Below are positions 13,901 to 28,900 of a DNA stretch of 64,000 nt, in pieces. Under the pieces are notes generated by a model, which searched no databases, was not told the DNA's origin, and saw only the letters and a program-made list of their open reading frames with translations. Each line of letters opens with the position of its first letter. Within the stretch, counting starts at the first letter, position 1. The DNA comes from Telmatherina bonti (lineage: Eukaryota > Chordata > Actinopteri > Atheriniformes > Telmatherinidae): positions 9,477,463 to 9,541,462 of the forward strand of contig OW121823.1 in the NCBI GenBank assembly GCA_933228915.1, in the 5' to 3' direction. Made by a program: the position numbers and the translations under genes.

Positions 13901-16900
13901 TACAGATTATTAGACTCCGTTATTACTGACCTTGTAATCGAGTCCATCAGAACAGTTAAAGACCACACACTGTATGGCCAGGGCCTTTGCCAAATCCTTG
14001 GTGGTCTCTGTTTTGCCCGTCCCGGCTGGCCCAGCTGGCGCACCGCCCAGGTCCAGCTGGAGAGCTCCCATCAGACACAGGTAGCAACGATCCTGCAGAT
14101 CAGCGCAGAAACCGAAAGGAAAAAAGTAGATCTGTTTACAAAACAAAAAAATTAAGGGTACAAATACACTAAAAACATTCCTTCGGCTGTCATGCTCTTA
14201 TTTGTGGTCACATTTTGGCACAATTAATAATCTATAGTTATTTTCACAACAGGACATAAAAAATCATTTAAATGATCAATACAATGGGAGACATTTGTCT
14301 AATACGAAAGAATTCACTCATGTATCCAGTTTGGTTTCTGCAGGGGTAAAAAGAAGAAAACTTATCACTGAAAGAGAAAACTTATCACTGAAAGAGGAAA
14401 TTTAGGACTGATCTGTGAAAAAAAGGCAGGCATTAAAAAACATGATTTTTCAGCAAAATAAAGCAATTTCTCAGTTGTTTGTCAAAAATAGGTGTTCAGG
14501 CCGCGAACAACTAAAATAATCACATGTGTGTCTTTTCATTAGAAAGAATGTCAGCTTGACCTGTTACATAACATCATCTTTGTTCCGATAGCCACAGCAT
14601 AATAATGTAATGTTACGTTCTGAACTGTATATCTGTGTAGACACATACTACAGATTAAATATTATATTTGTTACCGTGAGTGGTGTGATAACAAGCCGAG
14701 GACAGGCTCCCAGATACTCATAGCCATAAATGTAAGTGGACAGAGCCATTTTGGCCACACAGTTGTCCAGGTCCAGATCCCAGTAGTAGCGTAGCTGCCT
14801 TTGCCATTCAAAGCTGGATGTAGTGTCCACCTGAAAAATAAGCCTGGAGTCACTTTAAGTTAATTGCTACCAAATTTTTGTTTACATGAAAACAAAGATA
14901 AAATGAAAATTTCCAATCAACTCCTGGAGCCAACACGCCATGTAAGGAACAGACAGATAAGTTAAGATGTTGCACTGTACCTTCTGCTGGACTAGATCTG
15001 TGACAATGTCTCTGGCATGGACATCAATGGTGATGAGGGCAGTGATAATATTACGGTGTAAAGCAGGAAGCTGTCCTCGGACCAATGCTGCCAGAGTATT
15101 CAGCCTCTGAAAAATAAACACGAACACAGACAACCACTTTGTAGTTCAATGTAAATTAAAATTAAAAGGAACAAAACCAACAAACAAAAGAAACGTGACT
15201 TGTTCAGTCAATCTTTAACCAGACAGTGAAGAAGAAAACAAAGGAAGTGTAGTAATTGCTAGTGTGATTTACATTGAAGTTGGTGAGTTCAAACTCCTGC
15301 AAAGCAGCAAAGTGATCATGATCTCCCTCGAGGCAGGTATCCATATCCCTGCACCACATCATCTGTGAGATGGTCAGCACCACCTGGGGGATACAAAGAC
15401 AAACTAGTAATACGTTTCTTTGTTTACATAAAATAAATAAATAAAAGCAGTTTACCCTGTAAATATCAGACTGTTAGAAAGATAGCTCATACTGTTTTAG
15501 TAATATCTCAACTTTGACTTATTATATTTTAACTTTAAAAATAAATATTATGCTGTTGGACAGAATGTACATTGTGTCACAGCCTGTGTGTTGTTATTAT
15601 TGCATTAAAATATTTTGTTGCATTGTTGTGTCATACTTTGCATTGACTATAAATGATATTCCTTTGATATTTTGTCATCATATTCATGATGTTCATATGT
15701 TCAGCATCATATTTTGTTTTATTCTATATTGTATCTCGATACAGTAAGTGCACTGTATTAGCTGCACATGCAACACCATGGACACACACACACACATCAG
15801 AAAACTATGCTACTTGAAAAATAACCCTTTTTTAAAGTGTCTGTGTAAGTGTGTGTGTCTGAGAGAGAGAGAGAGAGTGTGTGTGTGTATGTGTGTGCAC
15901 ACCTGCGATGGATGCCCCGCAACCACCCATTCCTCTCTAGACTTCACCTGGTAGTCTGCAATGGCTGCCTTACTGAGGCGTTTCAGTGAGGAGTACATCG
16001 CCTCCTCTACTCTGCAAAGCCAGTCTTCCACGTTGCCTTGAGCTCTCAGACCTTTTGTTAAACGCACCTTCATGTACAAAAGAAGTCCTTCAGCTGTGGG
16101 TTAGCAGTTTTATATTGTTCTTATTTACCAGTTTACAGTAGATGTGTTAGAGTTATTTGAGAATTCTTCTTGTGGCAAAGACGAGCTAGCTCAATAGTTA
16201 TAAAAAACAAAACAAAACAATAAAACAGGATACCAGGTAGATTGTTTTTTTTCACTCTCTAACCTCTTTGCAAAGGCTGAAACAATACAACAGTGGGCAG
16301 ATTAAAGAACAGTCATGAAGAATAATGACCTTCTCTCCCTCTGGGGATACCATGTACAGAATGTCGTTGCTGTATATGCTCTCCTTTTCTCCAACATCCA
16401 GCATTCCTGTGGCACGAGTAGATTCTGCAGGCAGTAGGGCAAACTCTAGTCGTGTAATGGCATCAAAACACTTCCGGAGATGCGGCTGTACTGCCTGAGG
16501 GTTCCGTGTCTGAGCCAGGATTTTCAGCAGCTCGTCATTCGATAAAAAACAAAATCTGAAAATAACAGATAAAAATGAAAGTCTCAATGTCAAAATTCAC
16601 CTGCAGTTCTCACTTCATGCGATGTTTCATAAAGAAGATTCATATTCACTTTTAAAAAAATATTCTAACAAAAAGTACAAAATTGAAAATAGCATGAAGA
16701 ATTACAGATAAAAACCAATGTCTGTGTAGTACCTGGGGAAGATGACTCTCTTAGACTCCAGGTAATCTTCCAGACACTTCTGTATTTCATCCAAAAGATT
16801 GTTGTTGCGTATAAATGTCTCTAAAAGATCTGTCAGATAAAACTACAGTTGCATTTAATGTGACATGAAATTAATCAGAGTGAGTGTGCGCCACCATGTG

Positions 16901-19900
16901 ATTATGTCTTCCATTTTTAGGTTATATCACATGTTTTTCTATGCATCCTACAGGGTCATTTACCAGGCTGTGTGGCGGCTTTCAGGGCATTGGGCGTCAT
17001 ATTGACCTGGACCATGATCTCTTTCCAGGACTTGTCCACTCTTAGAAACATTTTTGATTCAGCTGGCAGCTGCCGCTTGATGTCTGGAGCCAAGAAGATA
17101 CTCTCAAGGTACAGCCAGTTCCTTTGGCACATGAGCCACTCTTCCTGAAATAAGGACACACACATTGTAGAAGAAAGAAAAAAAGAGCAGTAAAGTAGAT
17201 AAACAATGGACTATCTGAGCAAAAGACAAATTAAAAACAAAAGAGAAATGAATCACACTGAAGCCTTATCCACATCACTGCTAACGTCTCCTTTGACAGG
17301 ATGAAACTCAGTTATAGCAGTGTGGGAAAGTACTCGGCCTTTCGCTTGCATCCACTAGGGGGAGGCGCTGTGTACCTTTTAAGCACAAATCCAAAGCTGT
17401 TGAACTGAAATCTGCATTTAGCGAAGCTGACAAGCCTGAGCTATCTGTGGAGGAATTCCTGGGAGCCTAACAAAGGCCACCATATGCTATTGTTCTTTTA
17501 GCATTTACCAGTGTCTGATTAAAGAGATCCAGCTGTCTCTGCAGTTTGTCCACCTTGTATTTGATGGGAGCTACATAGCGTGAAGATGCCACTGTGCCCA
17601 CATTGATAATGCTGTCATCCAGGAGTACCTTCACAGAAACATAGAAACACATGCACAGAGACAGTCACACCCTACTTTTCTTTTAGCAAACATGTGAGTG
17701 TTGCATGGAAGTGTTACCACCTGGATATCATCAGTGCCTCCTAAGATAAAGATGTCATTAGAGTCTCCATGAGGCAGCACGGTGAACTCAGTTGTTTTCC
17801 ACACATCTTCCACCTACACAAATTAAGCAAGAGTTGTTAAAAATAATGATCATTTTTCATGATTTCATCAGTTTCACAAACTTAAACAGGCATACTACTC
17901 TGTTTACATATAAGAATGTTTAAGCTTGATTATTCAACTTGTTTAATCACATTCTGTTTTTTCACGAAGTTAACTTCATTTATTGCTAAACTGTCTCGTC
18001 ACTTTCCATTTGGTGCTTCTTTTGCCAGTATATACATTGTGCCAAATAATGGTTACAAAATCATTTTCCATTTTATTATCATTACTCTACAGGACAACAC
18101 CATGTCAGAAGGCAAACTACATGGGGCGATAAGTGTTTGAAGAAGAGTAATCATGCCAATACGACTCCGCCTACCCATTAGATCAGAGGCATGCCAGGGG
18201 ACCCAGAGACCTGGGCGATCAGCAGCCAGCAACGAGCACGGACCCCAGCCAACACACCCCGATGCAGCGTACGCACCACCCCCCAGGGCCCACAACATCC
18301 CTGCCATCCCCCTTCCTGTCAGAGCCAGCCCAGACCCCACATCTATGGGACAACGCTCTCCTTCCACCCAAACGCCATCCTGATAGTGCCCAGAAAAAGA
18401 GGATCATGCCCCTGCAGCATGAATGACTGTGATGTGGGTGTTGTTTGCAAACACAACTGAAGGGCAGTAACCACACGGTACAAAATCATTTTTACATTTA
18501 CACTAAATCAAAACATTTGACTGTCAAAAACCAAAGTTGGATCCAAACAATGGAAGGAAACACAACAAATCTGTTTGATATCATAAATATAAATATATTA
18601 TTTAGACTATGACAATTAGGTCATATTAATTATGTCACGGTAACAAATTTTGCCGTGCAATTGTCTCAGAAATTATTGCGATGGATGATGATATTGCATT
18701 GAGTGATTATTGTTGTCATCTTGAGACCATTTTCAATTAAAATAATAAAACCATAATAATGTAAGTACACCCTTTCAAAGATCAACATACTTTAATTTCG
18801 AAAGAACATTTAGCTCCATGTGCAAGCTAGACTCATCCAGTCCCCAGTCTGCTGAAACTTTGCTGAAGCAGATCAGGACTTCTCCTGGGGTTTTGGCAAT
18901 GTGGTAATCTGGAACTACGGTCTCAAAAAACTCTAACACAGTTACATAGTGTATGTTCAATAAGGGGACGTGTTTGGACTTGACCGGAGGTGAAATGGTA
19001 AAATGTTATTGTAGTTGTGGAATTGCCGTTTGTAACATGTATGTTCATCCAGGCAGTTCATACTGGCTGTGAAATGTTTTCAAAATGTCGTCTTTTTAAC
19101 AATATTAAAGGGCAGCATGGCTTTACCAACCACGCTGTCTGAGTGCACACCATGTTGCACTGTCCTGGTTGTATTTAATCTGTCGGTTAAACACCTCTGT
19201 GATCGTGGACTGTCAGGAAGATGGAGCAAGCTTGTTTGTTAAGGTCCTAAGTGCAGATGGAAGCTTGTTGTATTGCCGTGTTTAGTTAATATTGTCTCAA
19301 AACAAATATGGCAGAAAAGTAAGACAAATTAAAATTATTGCATCTGGTATACTTTTTTCTTATCGTGTGATTAATTGATTTACTGCAACAGACCTAATGA
19401 CAATATCATTATTGCAAATATGTTTATCAGTGCCAACAATTTCAGATGTAAACTACATACCTTTGAAATAATGGACTCCACTGAAGCTTCTCCAGAAGCC
19501 TGAGCTGAAACCTAAAAGTTGAACTTTGTTACATGAGGTAAGATTACAAGTTAAAACTCAGTTTACTGCCCAGGATTATGGACCATTAAAAGTATAGAAT
19601 AAACTAAAATTAGATCAATCAAATAGTTTAAATGCAAATATCTATGCCTTAATTCACTTGACAGACTAACACCTGTCATGTGACCCCCGTGTGTCTACAA
19701 TCATCAGAGCTATTTCCTGTGCACAAAACTACTGAAAAAGGTATTTGGATGAATATCAAAACAATTTGTGTCTTGTAAGTCTTTTTTAAGTCCAGTGTTT
19801 TTAAAATAAAATCTTTTTTCAAAGAATATTCCATTAATCTCCAGAGACACCTGAACTTTATCATAATTCACTCATTGTAAAATAAATTGTTTATTACAGT

Positions 19901-22900
19901 AATACAGTTTCTACATCTGCGTGGCAGAGTAATGCCAGAGGATCATCTGCAGGTTGGAAACTCAATGGTATTTGATCTGGTGTAGTAAATTTGCACTACT
20001 GAATGTTGATGGTTTCTTTGATATGTTGTTGGCATATGATCATTTTAGTCACAGTTGCAAAACAGAGAACTTTAAGCTCAAGAGAGAAAACATAAAAAAA
20101 AATGTAGCACAATAGTTAGGTTAGCATGCAGTAAAGCCTCCAATATTCAAGCAAGAGAAGATTGCTGTTTCCTTATCTGTTACCTCTTGGATCTCCGTGC
20201 CATGTGAGAAGACATTAAGCTCTTCCAAAGCAGCCAAAGTAAGTCCAACATGCAGTGAGGTGCCCACAGAAGACTGCAGGGACTTCCAGTGTCGTGGTTT
20301 CATACATGGGTTGCGAAGTTCAGTGATCATAGGCAGCTATAAGAAATAAATAATCAAAGTAGGGAATAATCAAAAGTCAAGCAGTTGCAGTAAATACAAT
20401 TATGTGATATTCTTTTATATTCTTGTATTTATAATACACACATCACATAAAAATGTAAGTCACGACTGAATTCTTATTCCTACCCACCCTTTGCTTCATA
20501 ACTTCCACCTTCTCCTTTAAAGTTGGCACCAACTTATTGGGAAAAAGGCCCTTCTCTAGCTGGCTGATGTACTTGCTGTATGTGTTAACCTGTGAGGAGA
20601 ACTGCTCCAGGTCCAGCTGCTCAAGCGTGCTCTGTGGACGAGTCAGCACTCAATGACAATGAAGCTTATAAGATATATATATGTTAAGCATTTTTGTTAT
20701 TACATTAAACATGTACCTGTATTAAGGTTTATTACATTGAATGTTCTTCAGCATCTCACCTGCTGCCATCCATCCTGCAAAATGACCCATTTCTCCAGAC
20801 AGTCCCACAGAAGCCGCTTCAGCTTGAATTCTGCACTTAACTCCTCCAGTGCGTCAACCCTGGTCACCTCCATCTTAATTCATCAGGCACACAGTCATTA
20901 CTTGTTTAGCATTTTTTAATCATTCTGAAATTAAATAACCTGAATGAAACAGCATTAAACCCACTATTTCAACCCGAGTAACATAAAACATCAAAAGAAT
21001 TGGACTACCTGAAATTTCCTCTGGTAGGAATTATACGCAGACACCTGGGCCTGCAACTCGTCTATAGAAATCTGGATCTCTCCCAACAGAAGTCGCACTT
21101 TAGAGGGATCTGCGTTGATGTCTAAGAGCTCTGGATTCTACACATGAAACAACACAAAGTCACCAGAAAAAAACAAAAGATGCTGAACCTGGATATGGAC
21201 GTTGAACTAACAAACAACATTAAAGCCACTTTAAAAAACATAAAGATGTAATAAAAGAAAATATTCTTTATGCGGTACCTGTGCTTTATTTCTGATGTTT
21301 GCAACTTCATTTTGTAGTTTTTTTATCCCTGTGCTCAGGGAGCAGCAAAATTTCTCCATGCTGGAGTCCTTCTCTGCCAATGCTTGACCGATTATGCTTT
21401 TTAAAGAGTTAATGGAGGGTTTCAATGTTGCAAAAATTATGCAGTCCTCAGGAGGGGTGGAAATGGAATATGTGGTGATCAGATTGTACATTTTGGAAAC
21501 AATCATCTCCTCCTCTTTTAGTACTGTAATCTAGTGAAATCAAGAAAAAGGAATAATTACGTTAATAGTGTTAAGAAAAAAAATGAAACACATGAGGAGA
21601 AGAGAGAGGAGAGGTCGTCCTGATGACTAAATACTGTGGAAATATTTTTGTTTTTAATGTTTTTGAAGAATTGAGATATGTGTGTGCTATCTACTTCTAC
21701 AGTACGTATGTGGATCTCACCCTCTCCATGATCTCATCAAGAAATGTGAGAAAACTGGCCATTTCTGCAGTGGTGGATGCACGGAGCTCCAGTTTAAACT
21801 GTGCTTCACAAACCTCAGCGACAAGAACATCTAGCTTTCTCCTGGCCTGCTGTGCGAGCACCACATTGATGACCTGGGAAAGAAACAGGAAGGTGATGGC
21901 TTTTTGGACTGTTAGACCCCTTCATGGCACACTGTGCATTGCACATTTCATACTTCAACAATATGTCATTTAATATAGCTACCATCTGATGTCAAACACA
22001 TTTTCATTATGAATACAAAAATGCATTAAGTCTTTCTGCACCCACACTGTTCTAAAGGTTCTGAGTTGTGGATGAGCAAGTCTCTTCATGGGCCATACGT
22101 TTGCAGTTGTTGGAAAATGTACTCCATTGCTGCTGCAGCCTTGTAGCCTCATGCTTACATTGAATCATTTGAAATTTTACTTATGTTTCTTATTGATGAT
22201 ATAAACCCATCATTTCCATATGAGTTTCCACTTTATGTAGCTGCCTAAGAGCAAGTGATGTGTTATAACCTCCAGATTACAGAGGAGTGAAGACAGAAGT
22301 TTCTCTTTGAGCTCTGTTTTGTCCACAAGCAGTAAGCCAAGCTGTCTCTTGTCTTGGATTGCTAAGATCCTCTCATGTTCTCTGTGGTATGACTCCAGAA
22401 GTTTTTCAAAGAAGGCCACATCTGCAAGACAATGTCAACATCATTAGTTTACAAAAAATAAACATGTTTTCATAGGATTTTCTCATGACATATACTTGCA
22501 AATTGTTTTTTTAATTTATTTTTTCTGTTTTGGTACAAAGTTTTACTGAGAATATTGACATTATTTCACCAGTTTTTCTTACAAACAAATTTGTTCTTAA
22601 ATCCACCTTACAGACTTTTTACCAATATTGTGGCACTGACCACTAGATTTTTATGGATTTGTTTGTTGCTAATCTATTCATTAAAATGTAACAATAGAAC
22701 TACTGTAAAAAAAATTTAAAGGACATATTTTTTGGTAAAGTACAAAGAATTTTATTTAGGACGAATTTAGTTGTTTAGGATTATCTAGATATTGCATATC
22801 CTGTTCAAATATTACAATTTCCCTTCAGAGAAAACTAAACAATTTTTCTAATCAATTTCCTTTATTGAAGAACAAGTCAGTCAAGACAAATTTAATTCTA

Positions 22901-25900
22901 TTGCTGATCTTCCTAAAATGGTCAGTGCAGAAGACTGCACCCTCTCCAGATCCATTCGCTCAATCACCAGAATATTACTCCCAAATGTGCAAGTCACTTC
23001 CGACTCCCAGATCCACCTGCTGACTGTGGCATTTAATATTTTAAATTTACAACAGTAGTGGCTTTTATTCACATGATTATTTTATTTGGGTTTTTTTTTA
23101 ACTCAAGATAATTTCCTGACTACCTAATTAATAACACCAATCAGACTGACCTGGTGCAAGTGGAAATCTGCTTTACAAACAGAAAGTTACAGTAGGCTAT
23201 AAAATGAAAATGTATTCTACAGTGTACTATTTTCCCCTCAGCCACACAACCATGAAGATGTGTGTTAACATGCTCATGGGACCAGACTGCAGGCTGCTTT
23301 AAGTTCACAATTAATGACCTGTTTATACGTAAAGCTGTTTTTACATAAATTAAAGCCCACCATCTGACCACTTATAACAAAACAAACATTTTTAAATTGA
23401 AGAAAAGGGTTTTTTTTTAGTCTTTTTCATGATTTTGTCATTAAGTTTGCTATTTTTTCTTTGCCTCTGTGTCTGTTTACACTGAGCTTGGAAATCTTGG
23501 CCTGTTACAGGTATTTTTTGAGCTTTTACTGATGCAAAGTGGTATAGTGCCAGCTGGTCTGTTCTTTCAGCTTCTGTGATTTATATTTACAAATCTAAGG
23601 GCAAAGATATGAACAATCTACTAACATATTCATTTATCTGATGGAGAACTTTCATAAAAAAGTACAATTTAAAAACAAATTTAAGAGGATTTGTAAGAAG
23701 ATATTGGTGAATGATGCATATTGTGTTTTTCAAAATCATCATCAATCACTCATCATTACACTTACACCAGAATGTTATTGCAGTTTGAATGTTGTTCCCC
23801 ACTTGTATGTTGCTTTGGGATAAAATGTGCTAAATACTAAATTAAAGTTTGAATATAATGAATCTTATATTTAACTAATACATTTAGCTTAATTTTCTCA
23901 TGTCAAAGCCCGTGAATATAAATTTCTCACATCTAAGACGCTGAAAAGAAATACTTTATGACAAAAATACATATGACCTAAAAGTTTTGTTTTTCAGTGT
24001 CCAAAATATACTTCTAGTACCTTGATCCTGTTGCTGCATTGCATCCAGATCAAGATTTTCATTCTCCGTATAGAAGATATGAAAAGGTTCATATGTGTGT
24101 GAATAAACTTTTGCTGCATCAAAGGCAACATGGAGTGATTCCTGAAGGAGGGGAGATAAAAAAAAAAAAAAAAGATTTCAGGTCGATATCGACAAAGACA
24201 TTACAGAGAAATTACTACACAGTAAAAACTGACCCTGATGTTCTGAATGATACTTTGAAGACAGGCATCGTTTCCCATGAGAGATTTCAAAGAGGGTCCA
24301 TTTACATATCTGTCTTTCAACTTCTGTAAGTTGGCACACATAAATCACATCAACTTCTTCACAACACCTAAACTAATAATTACATTTCTGAAATATGAAA
24401 ACTTTGAAATGAAAAGCCTGCGTGATCTTTACTTCACCCATCGGAGCTGTGAATGTGGTGTTTATTTTTACCTGGTGCTTCACCGAAGCAATCAATGAAT
24501 CCAAGTCAGGGTCTCCTGTAAGTGTGTTTACTGACAACACTGTACTTTTTAACTGACTGATAATTTCTTTAATGGCCTCCTGCAAGAAATATCAGAGAAT
24601 ATATGGCAGAGATTAATTTTTAATGACTCCATCTATTATCATTCAAAACTATACAAACCTGAAAGTCATCCTCAGAGGGTTTATAAGTTAAGACATTTGA
24701 GTCCAGCACCAACTTAGACATGAATAGAGGGTAAATGGGAGCAGCCTTTGACTCAGCACACTAATAAACATACAGAAGCAAAAATAAACTTCACACACGT
24801 TTGTTTTGCAACCTAATTTGCGGAAATAAATGCTTTTGCCTTGAGTAATACAGAAACATAATCCTACCTCCTTATCCATCTCAGTCTCAGAGGCATCCTC
24901 AGAGTGTTGGCTCCAGCTCTGAATGGAGGCATGGCTGGCTGTTTGACCTACCTGCTCCTGAAATACAGTCAGGAGTTTATCCACTTCATTTACCACCAGG
25001 CTGTGCAAAGTGTTGACAACCAAATAGTCAACAAGACGGACGAAACTAGAAGAGTGAAAGAGAGAGACTCCATGTCTACATGTCTTACATGTGATTGTTA
25101 AATTAACGACTCAGACTCTTCCGACTAAGATGCAACGCTGTACAGAGATTCAAACAGAATGCAGTGATATGTAAAGCACTTAAACACACATATTTATACA
25201 TTTTCCTCATCCAATAAGATCAAATTCTAGAAGATAACAGTATTGCAGCAGCCTCTCACATTACTGGAAGAGATTGGTGGTGTTGCAGCATTCATATGGC
25301 ACAAGACCTAAAGAAAAGGCTCATATTAAATGTTTTTTTTTTCCTTGTCACATACACATTTGTACACCAATAAACACAATGGAGGGAAAAGTGGGGTTAG
25401 TTCATTTTTAGCACGTGTTCTGGGGACGTCAAAATAAAACCCCACACTCCAGAAAGACTTGATTGTCCCACTTTGAAAACAACTAATGGGGATCATTTTA
25501 AACAATAAACAATGAACCACCAACCTTGGCAGACGATCTATGTGTCTACCCTCTGAACAACAGCTGGCCCAGAATGAGACATTTTGTGACAAAGCATGCC
25601 AAATTGTTTAGTTAACCACCTGAAACAGCTGTTTGAGCAACATATGAAATGAAGACTGTTTTCAATAGCTGATCATTTACGTCAATTCAGTCTGGAAAGA
25701 TATCAACCAGATTCTGAAACAAAGACAAAATCTAAGAAAATAAAGAAATTTATGATGGAGTTCTCAAGAAAAGTAGGAAAAAAGGCAAAGAGTACCCCAA
25801 GGCAGCATGCCACCTCTTGTGCATCATCATTAGATGGTGAATTACATGACAGCTGAAGCTCAAAAAGAAGCTGCTCTGCTTTTCTGGAAAGAGGCGAAAG

Positions 25901-28900
25901 ATGGAAGGCAGAAAAAGTCGGATGGGACGTACCAACCGATGCTAGAAGAAGTGCAGACAAGGTAAGAAAGACCAAAGATTGTTCACAGACATTTCTAAAC
26001 CTCCAGCTGCTCTTATTGAGGGAAAAAAACAGGTAATGAGAAACCAAATTTAGGATTCATATAAAAGCAGAAGAAATAATCCAACAGGATTGTCAATTTA
26101 TGAAAGCATCATAGCCCATCAGTCCTGTTATTAAAACTCAACAAAGAATTCACAGAAGTCTGTAAAATCCACCTGGTAGGCTGTCTCTGCTACAAACTCC
26201 TGAATGGAAAATATTCCAGTAATGTAAAAAAGATAACAATTCACCACGGTCCTCTCTTTGTTCATGTGACATGAGAGAGTTTTCCAGAAAGGCTGAGATA
26301 TACCCATCTTTACTTCTTCAAGCCATTACACTCTGCTTTATTTATATTAATAAAATAATTTTATATAAAGCATACAAGGGAAGGAAGAAGTAAGCATCCA
26401 TTTACTTACGAGATGAGATGTTCACAGAACAAGGAATTGTTGATCATTCCAAGAATTTCTGTATTACTTTGAGAACCTGTAACAAACAAAATTCCAACAT
26501 TTCTGCATCTCGCATTTACATTTGAGTCTCTCTCGACAATCAGTATATCCATACTTTGGTCAGCAGATATTGATTGGTTCTCCAGCAAGTCACGGCCAGC
26601 ACAGATGGTCACTCCCTTCACCAGGACATGAAACTTTTCAAGGTCAATCAATACCTAACAAAAGAAAGGATAATATTTCAGAGAGTACCACAAAAACATG
26701 AATATTTGTGCAAATAATTACAACTTCCAATATTAGGAACCGTTCTTTTTTAGGGGTATAAATGTACAACTCCACCTCCTGCAAATGTTTCAGTTGAATG
26801 TCCTGGAACTCCTCCAGAGTATATGTGTGCTTTTTCTTTCTTTGACACAAGCCGACATTGCTGGTTTGGTAGCACATTTTCCATATTTCTATCAGCGCAG
26901 GACTGAGAGACTGCAGGACATGTTCAAATATTAGTAACAATACAATATCTAAAGTATACATATTCACTCTGAGGTTTTGATACATGTTTCATATTCAGGT
27001 TCATTACAGCGAGAATTTGGTTTATGCTCTCACATACCGGTCTGACAAAAAACAGATGTTTTTGCAGGAAATCTTTGGCCAAATGAATCTTCTTTGCCCG
27101 AACTTTAGTGCGCCAGACGCTAAAAGGTTTCCACTTTTTGAAGCGGGCGAAGAAGGGGATTTGGCTCAGCTTGCATTGGTAGACAAACTCATGTTCCCAG
27201 CGTTCCGGGCTTGTGAACTCAATCTCGCCTTCACGCACTGAAACTATACCTTGATGGTTGACAAGCACAAAGTGATCCTTTCTAAACTCATAAAACTGAC
27301 CACTGGAGGAGGGATCCAGCTGTGCACCACTTGTAAATGAAAAGGGATTTTTAGGGAGACTGGAGGTTGATGGCTCTTTCTGGAGCGCCTGAACCGAAAC
27401 ACAATGGTAGAGAAACACAAGTAAACACAAAATAACTTTGACTTGGTCAAAAACTCTGCCTAAAGTAGATGATTTTTTAAAAGGCAGCATGAATACAGTT
27501 ACCCTACACCTCAGTGCCAAAGTTAGGCTTTAGCATTACCTTAACTTTGCCTTAATCCAAATATTTCATACTTCAAAGTGAACCTCACTACTGTGCAGAG
27601 ATTCTTAAATCCTTCTGGAAGTTTTGATCTAAATGATGAGCATCTACTACGACATTGTGATTCCTTTTAATTTCACCAAACTAAGACTGTGTCATTGAAA
27701 TACCATATTCAGTGAACTACATGTGGATCACCAGCTTCAAGCTTCCTCTTTACTACTGTTTCAGTTGCATATTATTTCCAAGGCATCTAAACTTTTATTT
27801 TTTATCCGCTAAACACTTAATTATTCTTATTGATAAGCTCAGGCTTTCATGTCTTAAACTAACATCTTTGGTAAGCTATTACTACTTTAAGCAGACATAT
27901 TGGAAGGAACGGTCAACTGTAAACTTGAGGATCTTTGTGGTTCTGCAAAATGTGATTATTTTCTCATCTTTTATCCTTGTCACCAACCTGTTTGGCTGAT
28001 TGCAGAGGAGGAAGGTGGATAGGCAACTGTTCAGGACGTCTGCGCAAAGGCTGCTTTTTTTCATGGGTTGAAGACTGAGTGTACCAGCCTGGAAAGAACA
28101 TCTGCTCACGGGCCTTTATGTGTTGGACACTGGGTGTTTTTCGTGCCACGCGTCTCTTCAGCACAGCCTGCATTACGGTTAAGCAAAATAAATATGCTAA
28201 AGTTGCATGTCTTTGTATTCTATTTTCAATTGTACTAAAAGAAAAAAGTTTTGTCATTTGACTGAGACCAGTGTACAAATAGACCAAAATCTTAAAACTT
28301 AAAAACAACATTAAGAGGTGAACTGTATGGCATCAATAGTGTCAGGAATTGATATATTATTACGTCGTACCTGTGGATCTATAACTTTTACAGGAGGTCT
28401 TGGTGGGAGAGCTGGGCTCTGTAGTTCTGGAAGCTTCTGAAGCCGTTCTGGAACAGTAAATCAAATGGCACATTGACTACAGTTGATGAATGGAACGAAA
28501 AATATAAAAAGGCTTAATTACTATGGTGTAATAGTTTTTTTTCCTTAATAAAAACAAGAATAATAATTAAGTAGAAAAATATAATGCTCTTTTCCTGGCA
28601 GGAATGATCTCCAGAACCTTTCTGTCTTGCATTGGACTTAATGATGTCTCACACTGAACACACTCTGTTGTTTCTTCACTGTGTTTTGTAGAAGATGTGA
28701 AAAATTCATCATTTTCATCAACTTGTGCAAAATTCCTCTCCAGGCACAGCAATTAGCTCCAGAGTGATGACCAGCACACAACCAGCTTACTTTATCAGTT
28801 TGTTCAGTTTCTTTAAGTGTCTGACTCTCTGGACCCGATAAATGTTTGCAAAGCTGATTGCATTTTCCGTAACAAACTCACAGAAGATATGCTACATGAT

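Noticed and set aside
18053..18476. Several overlapping open frames in the C-rich block
   Set aside because: They occur on both strands in a stop-poor, C-rich repeat-like segment and have no splice context or recognisable motif.
18775..18960. 61-residue minus-strand frame as an extra dnah6 exon
   Set aside because: The flanking exons 19461-19511 and 17721-17813 already join in phase and match DNAH6 without an insert.
25703..26047. 114-residue minus-strand frame as the missing dnah6 tail exon
   Set aside because: No clear similarity to DNAH6 and no acceptor/donor pair giving the required phase.
26924..27520. 198-residue minus-strand reading frame as one exon
   Set aside because: Only 27038-27388 is bounded by splice sites and resembles dynein. 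The remainder is intron read through on both sides.
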